A stretch of 64,000 nucleotides of DNA, from assembly GCF_027107535.1 (NCBI RefSeq), contig NZ_CP114283.1, positions 1,674,001 to 1,738,000 on the forward strand, written 5' to 3'. Shown one piece after another: positions 38,535-48,644 of this stretch; position 1 is the stretch's first letter, and the number at the start of each line of letters is the position of its first letter. The notes under the pieces are model-generated. The model was not told the origin of the DNA and made no database searches. It saw only the letters and a list, made by a program, of their open reading frames with translations. Source of the DNA: Streptomyces aurantiacus (lineage in GTDB: Bacteria; Actinomycetota; Actinomycetes; Streptomycetales; Streptomycetaceae). Made by a program: the position numbers and the translations under genes.

Positions 38535-40589
38535 GTGGCGAACGTGGAGCACGGTGGGCGACCAGGTGACGCTTTCGGGGCGACGGGGCTCGGGGCGGCG
38601 AAGGCACGACTGGGCATGGTCCGCGCGGGCCTGTGGCTGGTCGCCGCCGTGCTGGCCGTACGGCAGGTCGCCGTTGTCCTGAGCACGCCGAAAGGTGAAC
38701 GGCTGACGGACCTGGAGACCTGGGTCGGCCCCGACGGCGTGCTGCATGTGAACGGATCGCTGTACGACTCGACGCGGTTCACGGGCACACCGCTGGGCGG
38801 ACTCGTCCTCAAACCCCTCACCCGGGCGGCCGAACAGGCCCTCGGCTGGGGCTGGACCTTCGGCACGCTGCTGCTGGTCGCGGCCCTCGGCCTGGTCGCC
38901 GCCCGCGCACTGCCGCAGCCCGTGAGCCGTCGTACGGCCTTCCTGGCCGCTCCGGTCGCGATCACCCTCCTGATGCTGTCGCTGCCCGTGCGCAACACGC
39001 TGTATCTCGGCCAGACCAGCATCATCCCCGTCCTGCTGGTGCTCCTCGGATGCTTCGCCGTGCGCGGGGAACGGGCGAGCGGGGTACTCATCGGCCTCGC
39101 GGCGGCCCTGCAGCCGACCGTGCTCCTCTTCGCGCCGCTCCTGTGGTTCACCGGGCGCCGCCGGGCCGCCGCCTCCACCGGACTCACCTTCGCCGCGCTC
39201 ACGGCGCTCGCGTGGGCGGCGATGCCCCACGACTCGTACACGTACTGGGTGCACCATCTGGCCGGGGTCGGCCTCGGCCTGCCCGCCGACGACCTCGCCA
39301 ACCAGTCGCTGCACGGGGCGCTGCTGCGGATCGGCGTCGAGGGCCCGCCGGAGATCGCGCTCTTCCTGGCACTGGGCACGGCCGTCGCCGTGCTCGGACT
39401 GCGCCGCGCCGTGCGCTACGCCCGCGACGGGCAGCTGCTGCTCGCCGTCGCGATCACCGGCTGTGTCGCCGTCCTCGTGTCGCCGACGACCTGGCAGCAC
39501 CAGCTGCTGTGGGTGCTGCTCGCGCTGGTCGGCCGGGTCGGGAAGAAGGCGGGTGACCGGTACGTGTGGCCGGTCGCCGTCATCCTGGTGATGACGCTGC
39601 CGGCGAAGATGATGCTGCCGAACATGGAGTCGCTCTACCCGCTGCGCGACAACGTCGTCCTGCTCGCCGCACTCGCCGCGGCGACCGCCGTGCCGTTCCT
39701 GTCGCGTACGTCCGAGTACTACCGCTCGCCGGTCCCGACGCGGTATGCGCAGCCCGTGCCCACCCGGTGGAAGCGGGTGCCCCTGCTGCCGTTCCTGCGC
39801 CGGGTCCTCACCCGGCCGAACCTGCTCCTCGAACTGCTGCTGATCCGCGTCGGCTACTCCGCCTACCAGCAGGTCAGACTCGCGGCGACCGGTGGCACCA
39901 ACAGCGGCGGCCGGGCCACCGCCGAGCAGCACGGCGAGCAGATCCACTCGATCGAGAAGTTCTTCTTCATCGACATCGAGCACTGGGTCAACCACGCGGT
40001 CGTGCGGGTGGGGTGGCTGGAGGACTTCTTCAACTTCTACTACACGTCGTTCCACTTCGTGGTGCCGCTGAGCGTCCTCGGCGTCCTGTACGTCCGCCGG
40101 CCCGCCGACTACCGCTGGGCCCGTTCGGCGCTCGGCTTCGCCACGCTGTTCGCGCTCGTCGGGTTCTGGCTCTACCCGCTGGCCCCGCCGCGGCTGATGC
40201 CGGGTCTCGGCTTCATCGACACCGTGCACGGTGTGCAGGACTTCACCCAGCCGGACTACGGGACGCTGACCGCGCTCACCAACCAGTACGCGGCGATGCC
40301 CTCGCTGCACTTCGGCTGGTCCCTGTGGTGCGGGCTCGTCATCGCGATCCTCGCCCCCCGGTGGTGGATGAAGGCACTCGGCCTGCTGCACCCGCTGTTC
40401 ACGGTCTCCGCGATCGTCGCGACCGGCAACCACTGGGTGCTGGACGCGGTGGGCGGCGCGGCCGTCGTCGGTGCCGGCTTCGCGCTGACCCACCTGCTCC
40501 AGGGACCGAGGCCGCGGCCGCTCACGGAACCTGCCGAGGAGGCCGGCATCGCGGAGCCGGTCCCGGCGAAGGACCGTACCCCGAGCTGA
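38535..40589 (+). CDS. Bifunctional glycosyltransferase 87 / PAP2 phosphatase family protein
   Basis: A 684-residue membrane protein. The first half (about 1-390) has the multi-helix GT-C pattern of family 87 mannosyltransferases (early LETWVGPDGVLHVNGSLYDS loop, LYLGQTSIIPVLLVLL). The second half (about 420-640) is a PAP2-type domain with AMPSLHFGWSLWCGLV and GNHWVLDAVGGA, which hold the two histidines of the family. The combination suggests transfer of a sugar or phosphoryl group from a polyprenyl carrier. The GTG at 38535 is chosen by similarity to the family; an ATG at 38484 is possible. Its last 68 bp are antisense to the next gene. Confidence 0.82.
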   Translation: MANVEHGGRPGDAFGATGLGAAKARLGMVRAGLWLVAAVLAVRQVAVVLSTPKGERLTDLETWVGPDGVLHVNGSLYDSTRFTGTPLGGLVLKPLTRAAEQALGWGWTFGTLLLVAALGLVAARALPQPVSRRTAFLAAPVAITLLMLSLPVRNTLYLGQTSIIPVLLVLLGCFAVRGERASGVLIGLAAALQPTVLLFAPLLWFTGRRRAAASTGLTFAALTALAWAAMPHDSYTYWVHHLAGVGLGLPADDLANQSLHGALLRIGVEGPPEIALFLALGTAVAVLGLRRAVRYARDGQLLLAVAITGCVAVLVSPTTWQHQLLWVLLALVGRVGKKAGDRYVWPVAVILVMTLPAKMMLPNMESLYPLRDNVVLLAALAAATAVPFLSRTSEYYRSPVPTRYAQPVPTRWKRVPLLPFLRRVLTRPNLLLELLLIRVGYSAYQQVRLAATGGTNSGGRATAEQHGEQIHSIEKFFFIDIEHWVNHAVVRVGWLEDFFNFYYTSFHFVVPLSVLGVLYVRRPADYRWARSALGFATLFALVGFWLYPLAPPRLMPGLGFIDTVHGVQDFTQPDYGTLTALTNQYAAMPSLHFGWSLWCGLVIAILAPRWWMKALGLLHPLFTVSAIVATGNHWVLDAVGGAAVVGAGFALTHLLQGPRPRPLTEPAEEAGIAEPVPAKDRTPS

Positions 40590-42258
40590 TCCGGTACTCG
40601 CCCGGCTCAGTCACCGTCAGCCGCGTGAACTCGCCCTGCTTGTCGAGGCAGCCGCCCTCGGCGTACAGCCAGGGCGAGAAGGCGACCCGCACGGTCACCG
40701 GGCCGGGGCGCGGGACACGCACCACGATCTCGGCGCTGTCGGCCCGCAGGACCGTGGCGGGCGGCGACACCAGCGGCACCGCCCCGCGGACCCGGTAGAT
40801 CCGCCAGTTCGCGTCCCGCCACACCGGCTCCAGCCACGGGGTGCCGCCCCTGACCAGACGCGCCTCGTCCTCCGCGAAGCCGTCCGGCTTCCCGGAGGGC
40901 AGCACGACGAAGCCGACCGCCCACCGGTCCAGCCAGGCCCGGTACGTCTTCTCCGAGAACGTCCCGTCGTAGAAGAGGCGGCCGCGCTCCATGTCCAGCT
41001 GCCGGTTCCAGCCCCGTGCGAGGTTGACGTGCGGGGCCAGCGCGGTGGCCTCGCGGTGGTTGCGGGCCGGGACCACCTCGACCCGGGTGCGGTCGGCGCC
41101 GAGCCGGTCGAGGGCCTCCACGACGCTGGTCGTGTCATGGGCCCAGGCGGGCACCACCGTCGACACCTCCAGATCGTCGACGGTCTTCTTGCCCACCCAG
41201 CACACGGAGAAGACCAGCGCCATCGTGAGCGCGACGCGCCTTCGTCTGTCGCTGCGCCACCGGTGGGCGTCGGCCTTCGAGGTGTTCCGGGAGCCCGGCA
41301 CCGCGAGCAGCGCGGCCAGCAGGGCGGCGGGCGCGAACAGTTCCGCGAGGCGTTCCACGTTCGTGCCGACGGGCGAGGGGACCAGATACGTGAGAACCGT
41401 CCCGGCCGCGTACACGACGGCGCCCCAGCGTAGTACCCGCCATCCGCGCGGGGCCAGCGTCAGCACGACGACGCCGATCACCGCCGGCGGCCAGATGCGG
41501 GCGGCGGGCATCAGCTGCTCCCCGGTGAACGGGAAGAGCAGGGTGGTCGCGCCCACCACCACGACCGGGGGCACGATCAGCGCGGCGGCCCGGCCCGGGT
41601 CCCGCACGAGGGCGTGGCCGGCTCCCGCGACGACCAGGAACAGGCCTGCCACCGGGCTCGCCATGGCCGAGAGCGCCGCGTACACCACAGCCTGCGGTAT
41701 CCGCCGCTCGCGGGTCAGCAGCAGGCAGGCGGCGAGCCCGAAGGCGACTCCGAGCGCGAACGTCGTACGCCCCGACGCGACGTTGCACCACAGCGCGAGC
41801 GACGCGAGCAGCGCCGGGCCGAGGGGGCGGCGGATCCCCGTACGGACGATGAGCGCCGCGGCCAGCCAGGCGGCCAGCAGCCCGGCCGCCACGGTGACCG
41901 TCCGCACGCCGCAGGCGGCCATCAGATAGGGCGAGATCAGGCTGTAGTTGGCGGTGTGCATCCCGCCGTACCAGAAGAGGCTGTACGCCGAGTCGCCGTG
42001 CCGGGACGCGAAGTCCGCCCAGGCCTCCTGGGCCGCCAGATCACCGCCGCCGGTGGCGAGGAACAGCCACCACACGACGTACAGCGGCACGGTCGCGAGG
42101 GTGGCGAGGAGGGGCACACGGTGCCGGCCCAGAACCGGCCGGAGGTCCCGCTTCCGCAAGGAGCCGACGCCTTCCGCCCGGTTGGGGGACGGTTCGGCTG
42201 CGACCACGGCTCGGCGTTTCCGTTCGAAGTCTTCGAAGGTGTGCGTTGTCTGTGCCAC
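40522..42258 (-). CDS. Multi-pass membrane protein, GT-C-like, function unknown
   Basis: A 578-residue protein with about ten membrane helices (roughly residues 45-360) and a soluble C-terminal part (about 370-560) with beta-rich segments (FVVLPSGKPDG, RVPRPGPVTVRVAFS). The early SLFWYGGMHTANYSLISPYL loop resembles GT-C glycosyltransferases or MFS-like proteins. Catalytic residues are not identified. It converges on the GT87-PAP2 gene with a 68-bp overlap of coding ends, which suggests both work on the same polyprenyl-linked glycan. This is inference. Confidence 0.65.
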   Translation of the reverse strand: MAQTTHTFEDFERKRRAVVAAEPSPNRAEGVGSLRKRDLRPVLGRHRVPLLATLATVPLYVVWWLFLATGGGDLAAQEAWADFASRHGDSAYSLFWYGGMHTANYSLISPYLMAACGVRTVTVAAGLLAAWLAAALIVRTGIRRPLGPALLASLALWCNVASGRTTFALGVAFGLAACLLLTRERRIPQAVVYAALSAMASPVAGLFLVVAGAGHALVRDPGRAAALIVPPVVVVGATTLLFPFTGEQLMPAARIWPPAVIGVVVLTLAPRGWRVLRWGAVVYAAGTVLTYLVPSPVGTNVERLAELFAPAALLAALLAVPGSRNTSKADAHRWRSDRRRRVALTMALVFSVCWVGKKTVDDLEVSTVVPAWAHDTTSVVEALDRLGADRTRVEVVPARNHREATALAPHVNLARGWNRQLDMERGRLFYDGTFSEKTYRAWLDRWAVGFVVLPSGKPDGFAEDEARLVRGGTPWLEPVWRDANWRIYRVRGAVPLVSPPATVLRADSAEIVVRVPRPGPVTVRVAFSPWLYAEGGCLDKQGEFTRLTVTEPGEYRISSGYGPSPGPAPRCRPPRQVP

Positions 42259-42296
42259 CCGTGAAGACGTGCCAGGGAGTGGAAACGTTCCTCCCG

Positions 42297-42360
42297 CCCG
42301 GGTCCGGTTGGACCCGGGGGAGGCAGGGGCGCGGCGTAGGGGGGAATGCCCCTGCCTCCC
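42297..42360. terminator. Two terminator hairpins at the end of the P450 gene
   Basis: GGGAGGCAGGGGC (42318-42330) pairs exactly with GCCCCTGCCTCCC (42348-42360), a 13-bp stem 22 bp past the P450 stop. CCCGGGTCC/GGACCCGGG (42297-42318, loop GGTT) lies beyond it, before the start of the neighbouring leftward gene. Confidence 0.7.
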
Positions 42361-42381
42361 ACGAAGCGGGTCACCGGCGGC

Positions 42382-43626
42382 TCAACCGGCGCTGACCTGC
42401 AGTTCCTTGACGCCGTTGATCCAGGCCGAGCGCAGTCGGCGCGGGGCCCCGACCAGACGCAGGCCGGGCATCGCGTCGGCGATCGCGTTGAAGATGAGGT
42501 CGATCTCCAGGGTGGCCAGGGACTTGCCGAGGCAGAAGTGCGGGCCGCCGCCCCCGAATCCGAGGTGCGGGTTCGGGTCTCGGTTGATGTCGAAGACCTC
42601 CGGCGTGTCGAAGACCTCCGGGTCGTTGTTGGCGGACGAGTAGAAGATGCCGACGCGGTCGCCCTTCCTGATCAGCTTGCCGCCCAGCTCGGTGTCCTGG
42701 GTCGCCGTGCGCTGGAAGGAGACGACGGGTGTCGCCCAGCGGACGATCTCCTCTGCGGCGGTCGCCGGGCGCTCCCGCTTGTAGAGGTCCCACTGGTCGG
42801 GGTGGGTGAGGAAGGCGTGCATGCCGTGCGTGATGGCGTTGCGGGTCGTCTCGTTGCCGGCGACGGCCAGCATCAGCACGAAGAAGCCGAACTCGTCGGA
42901 GGCGAGGTTGCCCTCGTCCTCGGCGGCCACCAGCGTGGTGACGATGTCCTTGGCGGGGCACTGCTTGCGGTCGGCGGACATGTTCATCGCGTAGGCGAGG
43001 ATCTCGGTGGCCGACTCCTGGCCGACCTCCTCGGTGATCGCGTACTCCGGGTCGTCGTACGCGATCATCTTGTTGGACCAGTCGAAGATCTTGGCGCGGT
43101 CGTCCTGCGGGATGCCGATCAGTTCGGCTATCGCCTGCAGGGGCAGCTCACAGGCGACCTGGGTGACGAAGTCGAAGGAACCGCCGGGGCCGGCGTCCGC
43201 GAGCGCGGTCTCGACGATCCGGACCGCGCGGCCGCGCAGGTTCTCCTCCAGGGCGCGGATGGCGCGGGGGGTGAAGCCCCGCTGGACGATCTGGCGGACC
43301 CGGGTGTGCTCGGGCGGGTCCATGTTGAGCAGGATCAGCCGCTGGGCGTCGATCGCGTCGCGCTCCATGTGCTCGTTGAAGCGGATGATCGCGGTGTTGA
43401 GGGTGGAGGAGAACAACTCGGGGTGCGTGGAGACGTACTTGACGTCGGCGTGCCGGGTGACGGCCCAGTAGCCCTCGTCCTCGAAGCCTGCGAGATTGGG
43501 CGGCTGGGGTATCCAGCGCACCGGTTCGGCCTGACGCAGCTCGGCGAACTCCGGGAGGGGCACGCGGTGGTGCAGCAGATCGGGGTCGGTGAAATCGAAC
43601 CCGTCGGGCAGCGCTGGACAGGGCAT
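42382..43626 (-). CDS. cyp125: Cytochrome P450, CYP125-type steroid/cholesterol C26 monooxygenase
   Basis: A 414-residue P450. It has the I-helix AGNETT (about 256-261), ExxR (E293, R296) and the haem-binding FGGGGPHFCLG with C365. The opening CPALPDGFDFTDPDLL and the segments NMDPPEHT and SFQRTATQDTELGG match CYP125 of actinobacterial sterol degradation. It would oxidise the sterol side-chain C26, with ferredoxin as electron donor. The ATG at 43626 is chosen because GGAG lies 6 bases upstream. It is divergent from a FadA5-like thiolase; the gap has KstR-like boxes. Confidence 0.85.
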   Translation of the reverse strand: MPCPALPDGFDFTDPDLLHHRVPLPEFAELRQAEPVRWIPQPPNLAGFEDEGYWAVTRHADVKYVSTHPELFSSTLNTAIIRFNEHMERDAIDAQRLILLNMDPPEHTRVRQIVQRGFTPRAIRALEENLRGRAVRIVETALADAGPGGSFDFVTQVACELPLQAIAELIGIPQDDRAKIFDWSNKMIAYDDPEYAITEEVGQESATEILAYAMNMSADRKQCPAKDIVTTLVAAEDEGNLASDEFGFFVLMLAVAGNETTRNAITHGMHAFLTHPDQWDLYKRERPATAAEEIVRWATPVVSFQRTATQDTELGGKLIRKGDRVGIFYSSANNDPEVFDTPEVFDINRDPNPHLGFGGGGPHFCLGKSLATLEIDLIFNAIADAMPGLRLVGAPRRLRSAWINGVKELQVSAG

Positions 43627-43680
43627 CGGCAACTCCAGGTCGTGCGACGGTCGGGTTCTGTGCTGGTGGTGTGCGGGTGA

Positions 43681-45133
<1,453 letters not shown>

Positions 45134-45241
45134 CCGTTGTCTCTGCGGCGCTCATGCGGCCTCCGGTCGGGGATGGGGCCGGTGGCCGCAAGTTCACCAC
45201 GGACGGCCCTCGGGGCTCCGGACGTGTCCCGCCGGCGCATG

Positions 45242-45281
45242 GCGAAGGCGGCGGCCCGGGGATCGGGGCCGCCGCCTTCGC
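45242..45281. terminator. Bidirectional terminator between thiolase and transglycosylase genes
   Basis: GCGAAGGCGGCGGCCC (45242-45257) and GGGCCGCCGCCTTCGC (45266-45281) form a perfect 16-bp stem with an 8-base loop between the two convergent genes. Confidence 0.8.
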
Positions 45282-45305
45282 GTACGGGGGTGTCGTGCGG
45301 GCCGG

Positions 45306-45731
45306 TCAGTACCAGCCGTTGGCCTGCCAGAAGTTCCAGGCGCCGACGGGGCTGCCGTAGCGGGACTTCATGTAGTCGAGGCCCCACTCGATCTGGGTCT
45401 TCGGGTTCGTCTTCCAGTCGGATCCGGCCGAAGCCATCTTCGAGCCCGGCAGGGCCTGGACCAGGCCGTAGGCGCCGGAGGAGGCGTTCGTGGCGTCGAC
45501 GTCCCAGCCGCTCTCGTGCTCGACGATCTTGGCGAACGCCTTGTACTGGGCGTCGTTGTGGATCATCTTCTGCGCGATCGCCTTGGCCGAGGCGGAGGTG
45601 GCCGCCGTAGGGGTGGCGGCCTGGGCGGGAGACGCCGCGATCACCATGCCGGTGGTGGCGAGTGCCACGGCTGCACCGGTGAGGGCCTGCTTCGGGGAGG
45701 CGATGCGACGAATGCGGGTGGAGAAGGACAC
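45306..45731 (-). CDS. Secreted lytic transglycosylase (SLT domain)
   Basis: A 141-residue protein with a signal peptide (residues about 1-38, ASPAQAAT at the cleavage site) and a minimal SLT domain. E73 in HESGWDVDATN is the expected catalytic glutamate, followed by AYGLVQALPGSKMASAG and the WGLDYMKSRYGSP helix. It cleaves peptidoglycan strands during growth or germination. The GTG at 45731 follows AAAAAGG. Upstream, a GGCGCCGA/TCGGCGCC hairpin (45800-45831) may be a leader element; I could not confirm a cyclic di-AMP riboswitch. Confidence 0.85.
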   Translation of the reverse strand: MSFSTRIRRIASPKQALTGAAVALATTGMVIAASPAQAATPTAATSASAKAIAQKMIHNDAQYKAFAKIVEHESGWDVDATNASSGAYGLVQALPGSKMASAGSDWKTNPKTQIEWGLDYMKSRYGSPVGAWNFWQANGWY

Positions 45732-46062
45732 GGAGAACCTTTTTCTTCGGGGACGGGACGGTCGCTCGTACGCCGTGACGTGCAGCCCTGGCATGCGGCG
45801 GCGCCGAGGCCCGGATGGGCACGTCGGCGCCTTGCGACTCCTCCAGAGAACCAGGCCGACAAGGCGTCCGCAATGACCCCTTTTGCTAGTTGTGGTCGTA
45901 TGTGCCGGAAAAGGTCCTTCTGTGACGTGGCTCTCAATCCGCAGGTCAGAGCAGGAAACGATGTGGGCATGACAGGCCAAAAGATCTACGATCGCGCTTC
46001 GTCGAGGACCAAGGTCCTGTGGGCCGCCTCACGGCCGGTGTAACAGGAAGTAGTTGCCGGTT
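45732..46062. other. Gap between SLT gene start and the end of the cobalamin operon
   Basis: These 331 bp hold no convincing gene. The part nearest the SLT gene is its leader, with the GGCGCCGA/TCGGCGCC hairpin (45800-45831). AGGACC/GGTCCT (about 46008-46021) is a small hairpin towards the cobalamin operon end. I see no strong terminator for that operon. Confidence 0.4.
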
Positions 46063-46935
46063 CTACAGGGCGCGGCCGGGCGGTGTGACGGGCGCCGCAC
46101 CATCGGGGTCCTGGAACGTGACCGGCGTCTCGAAAGCCGCCCTCCGCGTGGCCCGGCGGAGTGCCTTGAGGACCGTCGCGCCCAAAGTGAGGGTCAGGAC
46201 GACGGTCACCGTGGCCCGCCCCAGGTCCCAGCCGAGGGAGGTGGCCAGGCAGTACGCGACGAACCGGGCCAGGTTGGTGTCCACGGCGTCTGCCGGGTCG
46301 AAGGCCACGCTCGACGACAGCGCGTCCATGAAGGGCCAGCCGGCCAGGTTCATGAACGTGCCGTACGCGAAGGCCGCGAGGAAGCCGTACGCGGCGAGCA
46401 TCGCCAACTCGGCCCGGCCGCGCAGCCGGTCCGGACCCGGGAGCAGCCCCGCACCCATCGTGAACCAGCCCATCGAGAGCATCTGGAACGGCATCCAGGG
46501 CCCGACCCCGCCCGTGAGCAGCGCGGACGCGAACATCGTGACCGCCCCGAGCACGAAGCCGAATCCCGGCCCGAGCACCCGCCCGCTCAGCACCATCAGG
46601 AAGAACATCGGCTCGATCCCCGCCGTGCCGGCCCCGACCGGCCGCAGCGCCGCCCCGGTCGCGGCGAGCACCCCGAGCATGGCCACGGCCTTGGGGCCCA
46701 GCCCGGACTCGGAGATCGTCGCCGCCACGACCCCGACCAGCAGGACCAGCAGCCCGGCGAACAGCCACGGCGCGTCCTTCGAGTGGGCGCCGACCTGCGA
46801 GGTCGGACCGCTGAAGAAGGGCCAGGTGAGCGCGGCGAGACCGACGGCACCGACCAGGACGAGGGTGGCGACCGAGCGGGGGCCCAGACGGATGGGGCGG
46901 GCCTGGGGCTGGGGCGGCCGAGGCGGGAGGTTCAT
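46063..46935 (-). CDS. ECF transporter S component (probable cobalamin-binding)
   Basis: A 290-residue membrane protein with about six hydrophobic segments, including an early TM near residues 20-45 and MFFLMVLSGRVLGPGFGFVLGAVTMFASALLTGGVGPWMPFQM-type membrane loops typical of ECF S components. It is the last gene of an operon whose leader is a cobalamin riboswitch, so the likely substrate is cobalamin or its precursor (by context only). Its ATG overlaps the ATPase stop (ATGA). Confidence 0.82.
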   Translation of the reverse strand: MNLPPRPPQPQARPIRLGPRSVATLVLVGAVGLAALTWPFFSGPTSQVGAHSKDAPWLFAGLLVLLVGVVAATISESGLGPKAVAMLGVLAATGAALRPVGAGTAGIEPMFFLMVLSGRVLGPGFGFVLGAVTMFASALLTGGVGPWMPFQMLSMGWFTMGAGLLPGPDRLRGRAELAMLAAYGFLAAFAYGTFMNLAGWPFMDALSSSVAFDPADAVDTNLARFVAYCLATSLGWDLGRATVTVVLTLTLGATVLKALRRATRRAAFETPVTFQDPDGAAPVTPPGRAL

Positions 46936-48644
46936 GAGCCCGCGCCCTCCGCCGGCCCGGACGCGTGGAGCGCCTCGCGCACCTGCGTCACGGTCAGCCA
47001 CTTCTGCGGGGAGAGGACCTTGGTGACCTGCGGGGCGAAGGACGGGGAGGCGACGACGACCTCGGCCGTCGGGCCGTCGGCGACGGGTTCGCCGTCGGCG
47101 AGGATGACGACCCGGTGGGAGAGCTCGGCGGCCAGTTCGACGTCATGGGTGGCCAGGACGATGGCGTGACCCTCCGCCGCGAGCGACCGCAGGAGGGTGA
47201 CCAGCCGGGACTTGGCCGCGTAGTCGAGGCCGCGGGTCGGTTCGTCGAGAAGGATCAGGGGCGGACGGGCGGTCAGCACGACGGCCAGGGCCAGCGTGAG
47301 CCGCTGCCCCTCCGAGAGGTCCCGTGGATGGGTGTCGTCCCCGATGCCCGGAAGCAGCTCGGACACCAGGGCCCGGCAGGTTCCCGGCCCGGCTCCCGCG
47401 TCGGTGTCCGCGGCCGCGCACTCGCCGGCCACGGTGTCCGCGTACAGCAGGTCCCGGGGCTCCTGCGGTACGAGGCCCACGCGGCGGACGAGCTCCGCGG
47501 GCGCCGTGCGGTGGGGCTGGACCCCGCCCACGCGTACGGTGCCCGCGGCGGGCGGGACGAGGCCGACGAGGGCGGACAGCAGCGTCGACTTCCCGGCGCC
47601 GTTACGGCCCATGAGCGCGACGGTCTCTCCGGGGGCGACGCTCAGGGTGACGTCGTGGAGCACCTCGGTGCGGCCGCGGCGGACGGCGAGGCCCTCGACC
47701 ACCGCCGGGTGGACGTCGGCAGAGCTCTCCGGAGGGCGCCTGCCAAGGAGCCGAGGGCGCCGGGAGGGCTTCGGGCCGCTGATTGCGGGGGATACGGCTC
47801 CTGCGGCGGCCGGGTCGTCGTACGTGAGTGCCTCCAGGCGTTCCCGCAGTTCTCCCGCCCTCCGCCGGGCGTCCCGGACCGTCAGCGGCAGGGGAGACCA
47901 TCCGTCGAGCCGGCCCAGGGCCACCACCGGCGGGTACACCGGCGAGACGGCCATGACCTCGGCGGGCGTACCCAGTACCAGTGGGGCGCCGGGGGACGGG
48001 AGGAGGGCGACCTGGTCGGCGTACTGGACGACGCGCTCCAGACGGTGTTCGGCCATGAGGACCGTCGTGCCGAGGTCGTGGACGAGACGCTGGAGGACGG
48101 CGAGGACCTCCTCCGCGGCGGCCGGGTCGAGGGCGGAGGTCGGTTCGTCGAGGACCAGGACCCTGGGGTGCGGGGTGAGGACCGAGCCGATCGCCACCCG
48201 CTGCTGCTGGCCGCCGGACAGGGTGGAGATGGGGCGGTCGCGCAGGTCGGCGAGACCGAGCAGGTCCAGGGTCTCCTCGATGCGGCGGCGCATCACGTCC
48301 GGCGCGAGCCCCAACGACTCCATTCCGTAGGCGAGTTCGTCCTCGACCGTGTCCGTCACGAAGTGCGACAGCGGGTCCTGGCCCACCGTGCCGACCACGT
48401 CGGCGAGTTCGCGCGGCTTGTGCGTGCGGGTGTCACGGCCCGCGACCGTCACGCGCCCGCGCAGGGTGCCGCCCGTGAAGTGCGGGACCAGACCGCTCAC
48501 CGCGCCCAGGAGTGTCGACTTGCCGACCCCGGACGGCCCGACCAGCAGCACCAGCTCGCCCTCGGGAACGGTGAGTTCGATGTCGCGGACGGTGGGCTCC
48601 GACGCCCCGTCGTACGTCACGGAGACATCCTCGAAGCGGATCAC
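46932..48644 (-). CDS. Double ABC ATPase (EcfA1-EcfA2 fusion) of the ECF transporter
   Basis: A 570-residue protein with two ABC ATPase domains. The first has Walker A GPSGVGKST (36-44), signature LSGGQQQR and Walker B VLVLDEPTSALD. The second has GRNGAGKST, signature LSEGQRL and ILLDEPTRGLD. A linker of about 60 residues joins them. It powers import by the EcfT and S subunits. The GTG at 48644 overlaps the EcfT stop (GTGA). Having two domains in one chain is normal for this actinobacterial group. Confidence 0.93.
   Translation of the reverse strand: MIRFEDVSVTYDGASEPTVRDIELTVPEGELVLLVGPSGVGKSTLLGAVSGLVPHFTGGTLRGRVTVAGRDTRTHKPRELADVVGTVGQDPLSHFVTDTVEDELAYGMESLGLAPDVMRRRIEETLDLLGLADLRDRPISTLSGGQQQRVAIGSVLTPHPRVLVLDEPTSALDPAAAEEVLAVLQRLVHDLGTTVLMAEHRLERVVQYADQVALLPSPGAPLVLGTPAEVMAVSPVYPPVVALGRLDGWSPLPLTVRDARRRAGELRERLEALTYDDPAAAGAVSPAISGPKPSRRPRLLGRRPPESSADVHPAVVEGLAVRRGRTEVLHDVTLSVAPGETVALMGRNGAGKSTLLSALVGLVPPAAGTVRVGGVQPHRTAPAELVRRVGLVPQEPRDLLYADTVAGECAAADTDAGAGPGTCRALVSELLPGIGDDTHPRDLSEGQRLTLALAVVLTARPPLILLDEPTRGLDYAAKSRLVTLLRSLAAEGHAIVLATHDVELAAELSHRVVILADGEPVADGPTAEVVVASPSFAPQVTKVLSPQKWLTVTQVREALHASGPAEGAGS

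Noticed and set aside
45732..45870. Possible cyclic di-AMP (ydaO) riboswitch upstream of the transglycosylase
   Set aside because: Streptomyces cell-wall hydrolase genes often have one, but I could not find its conserved core here. Only a simple hairpin is visible.
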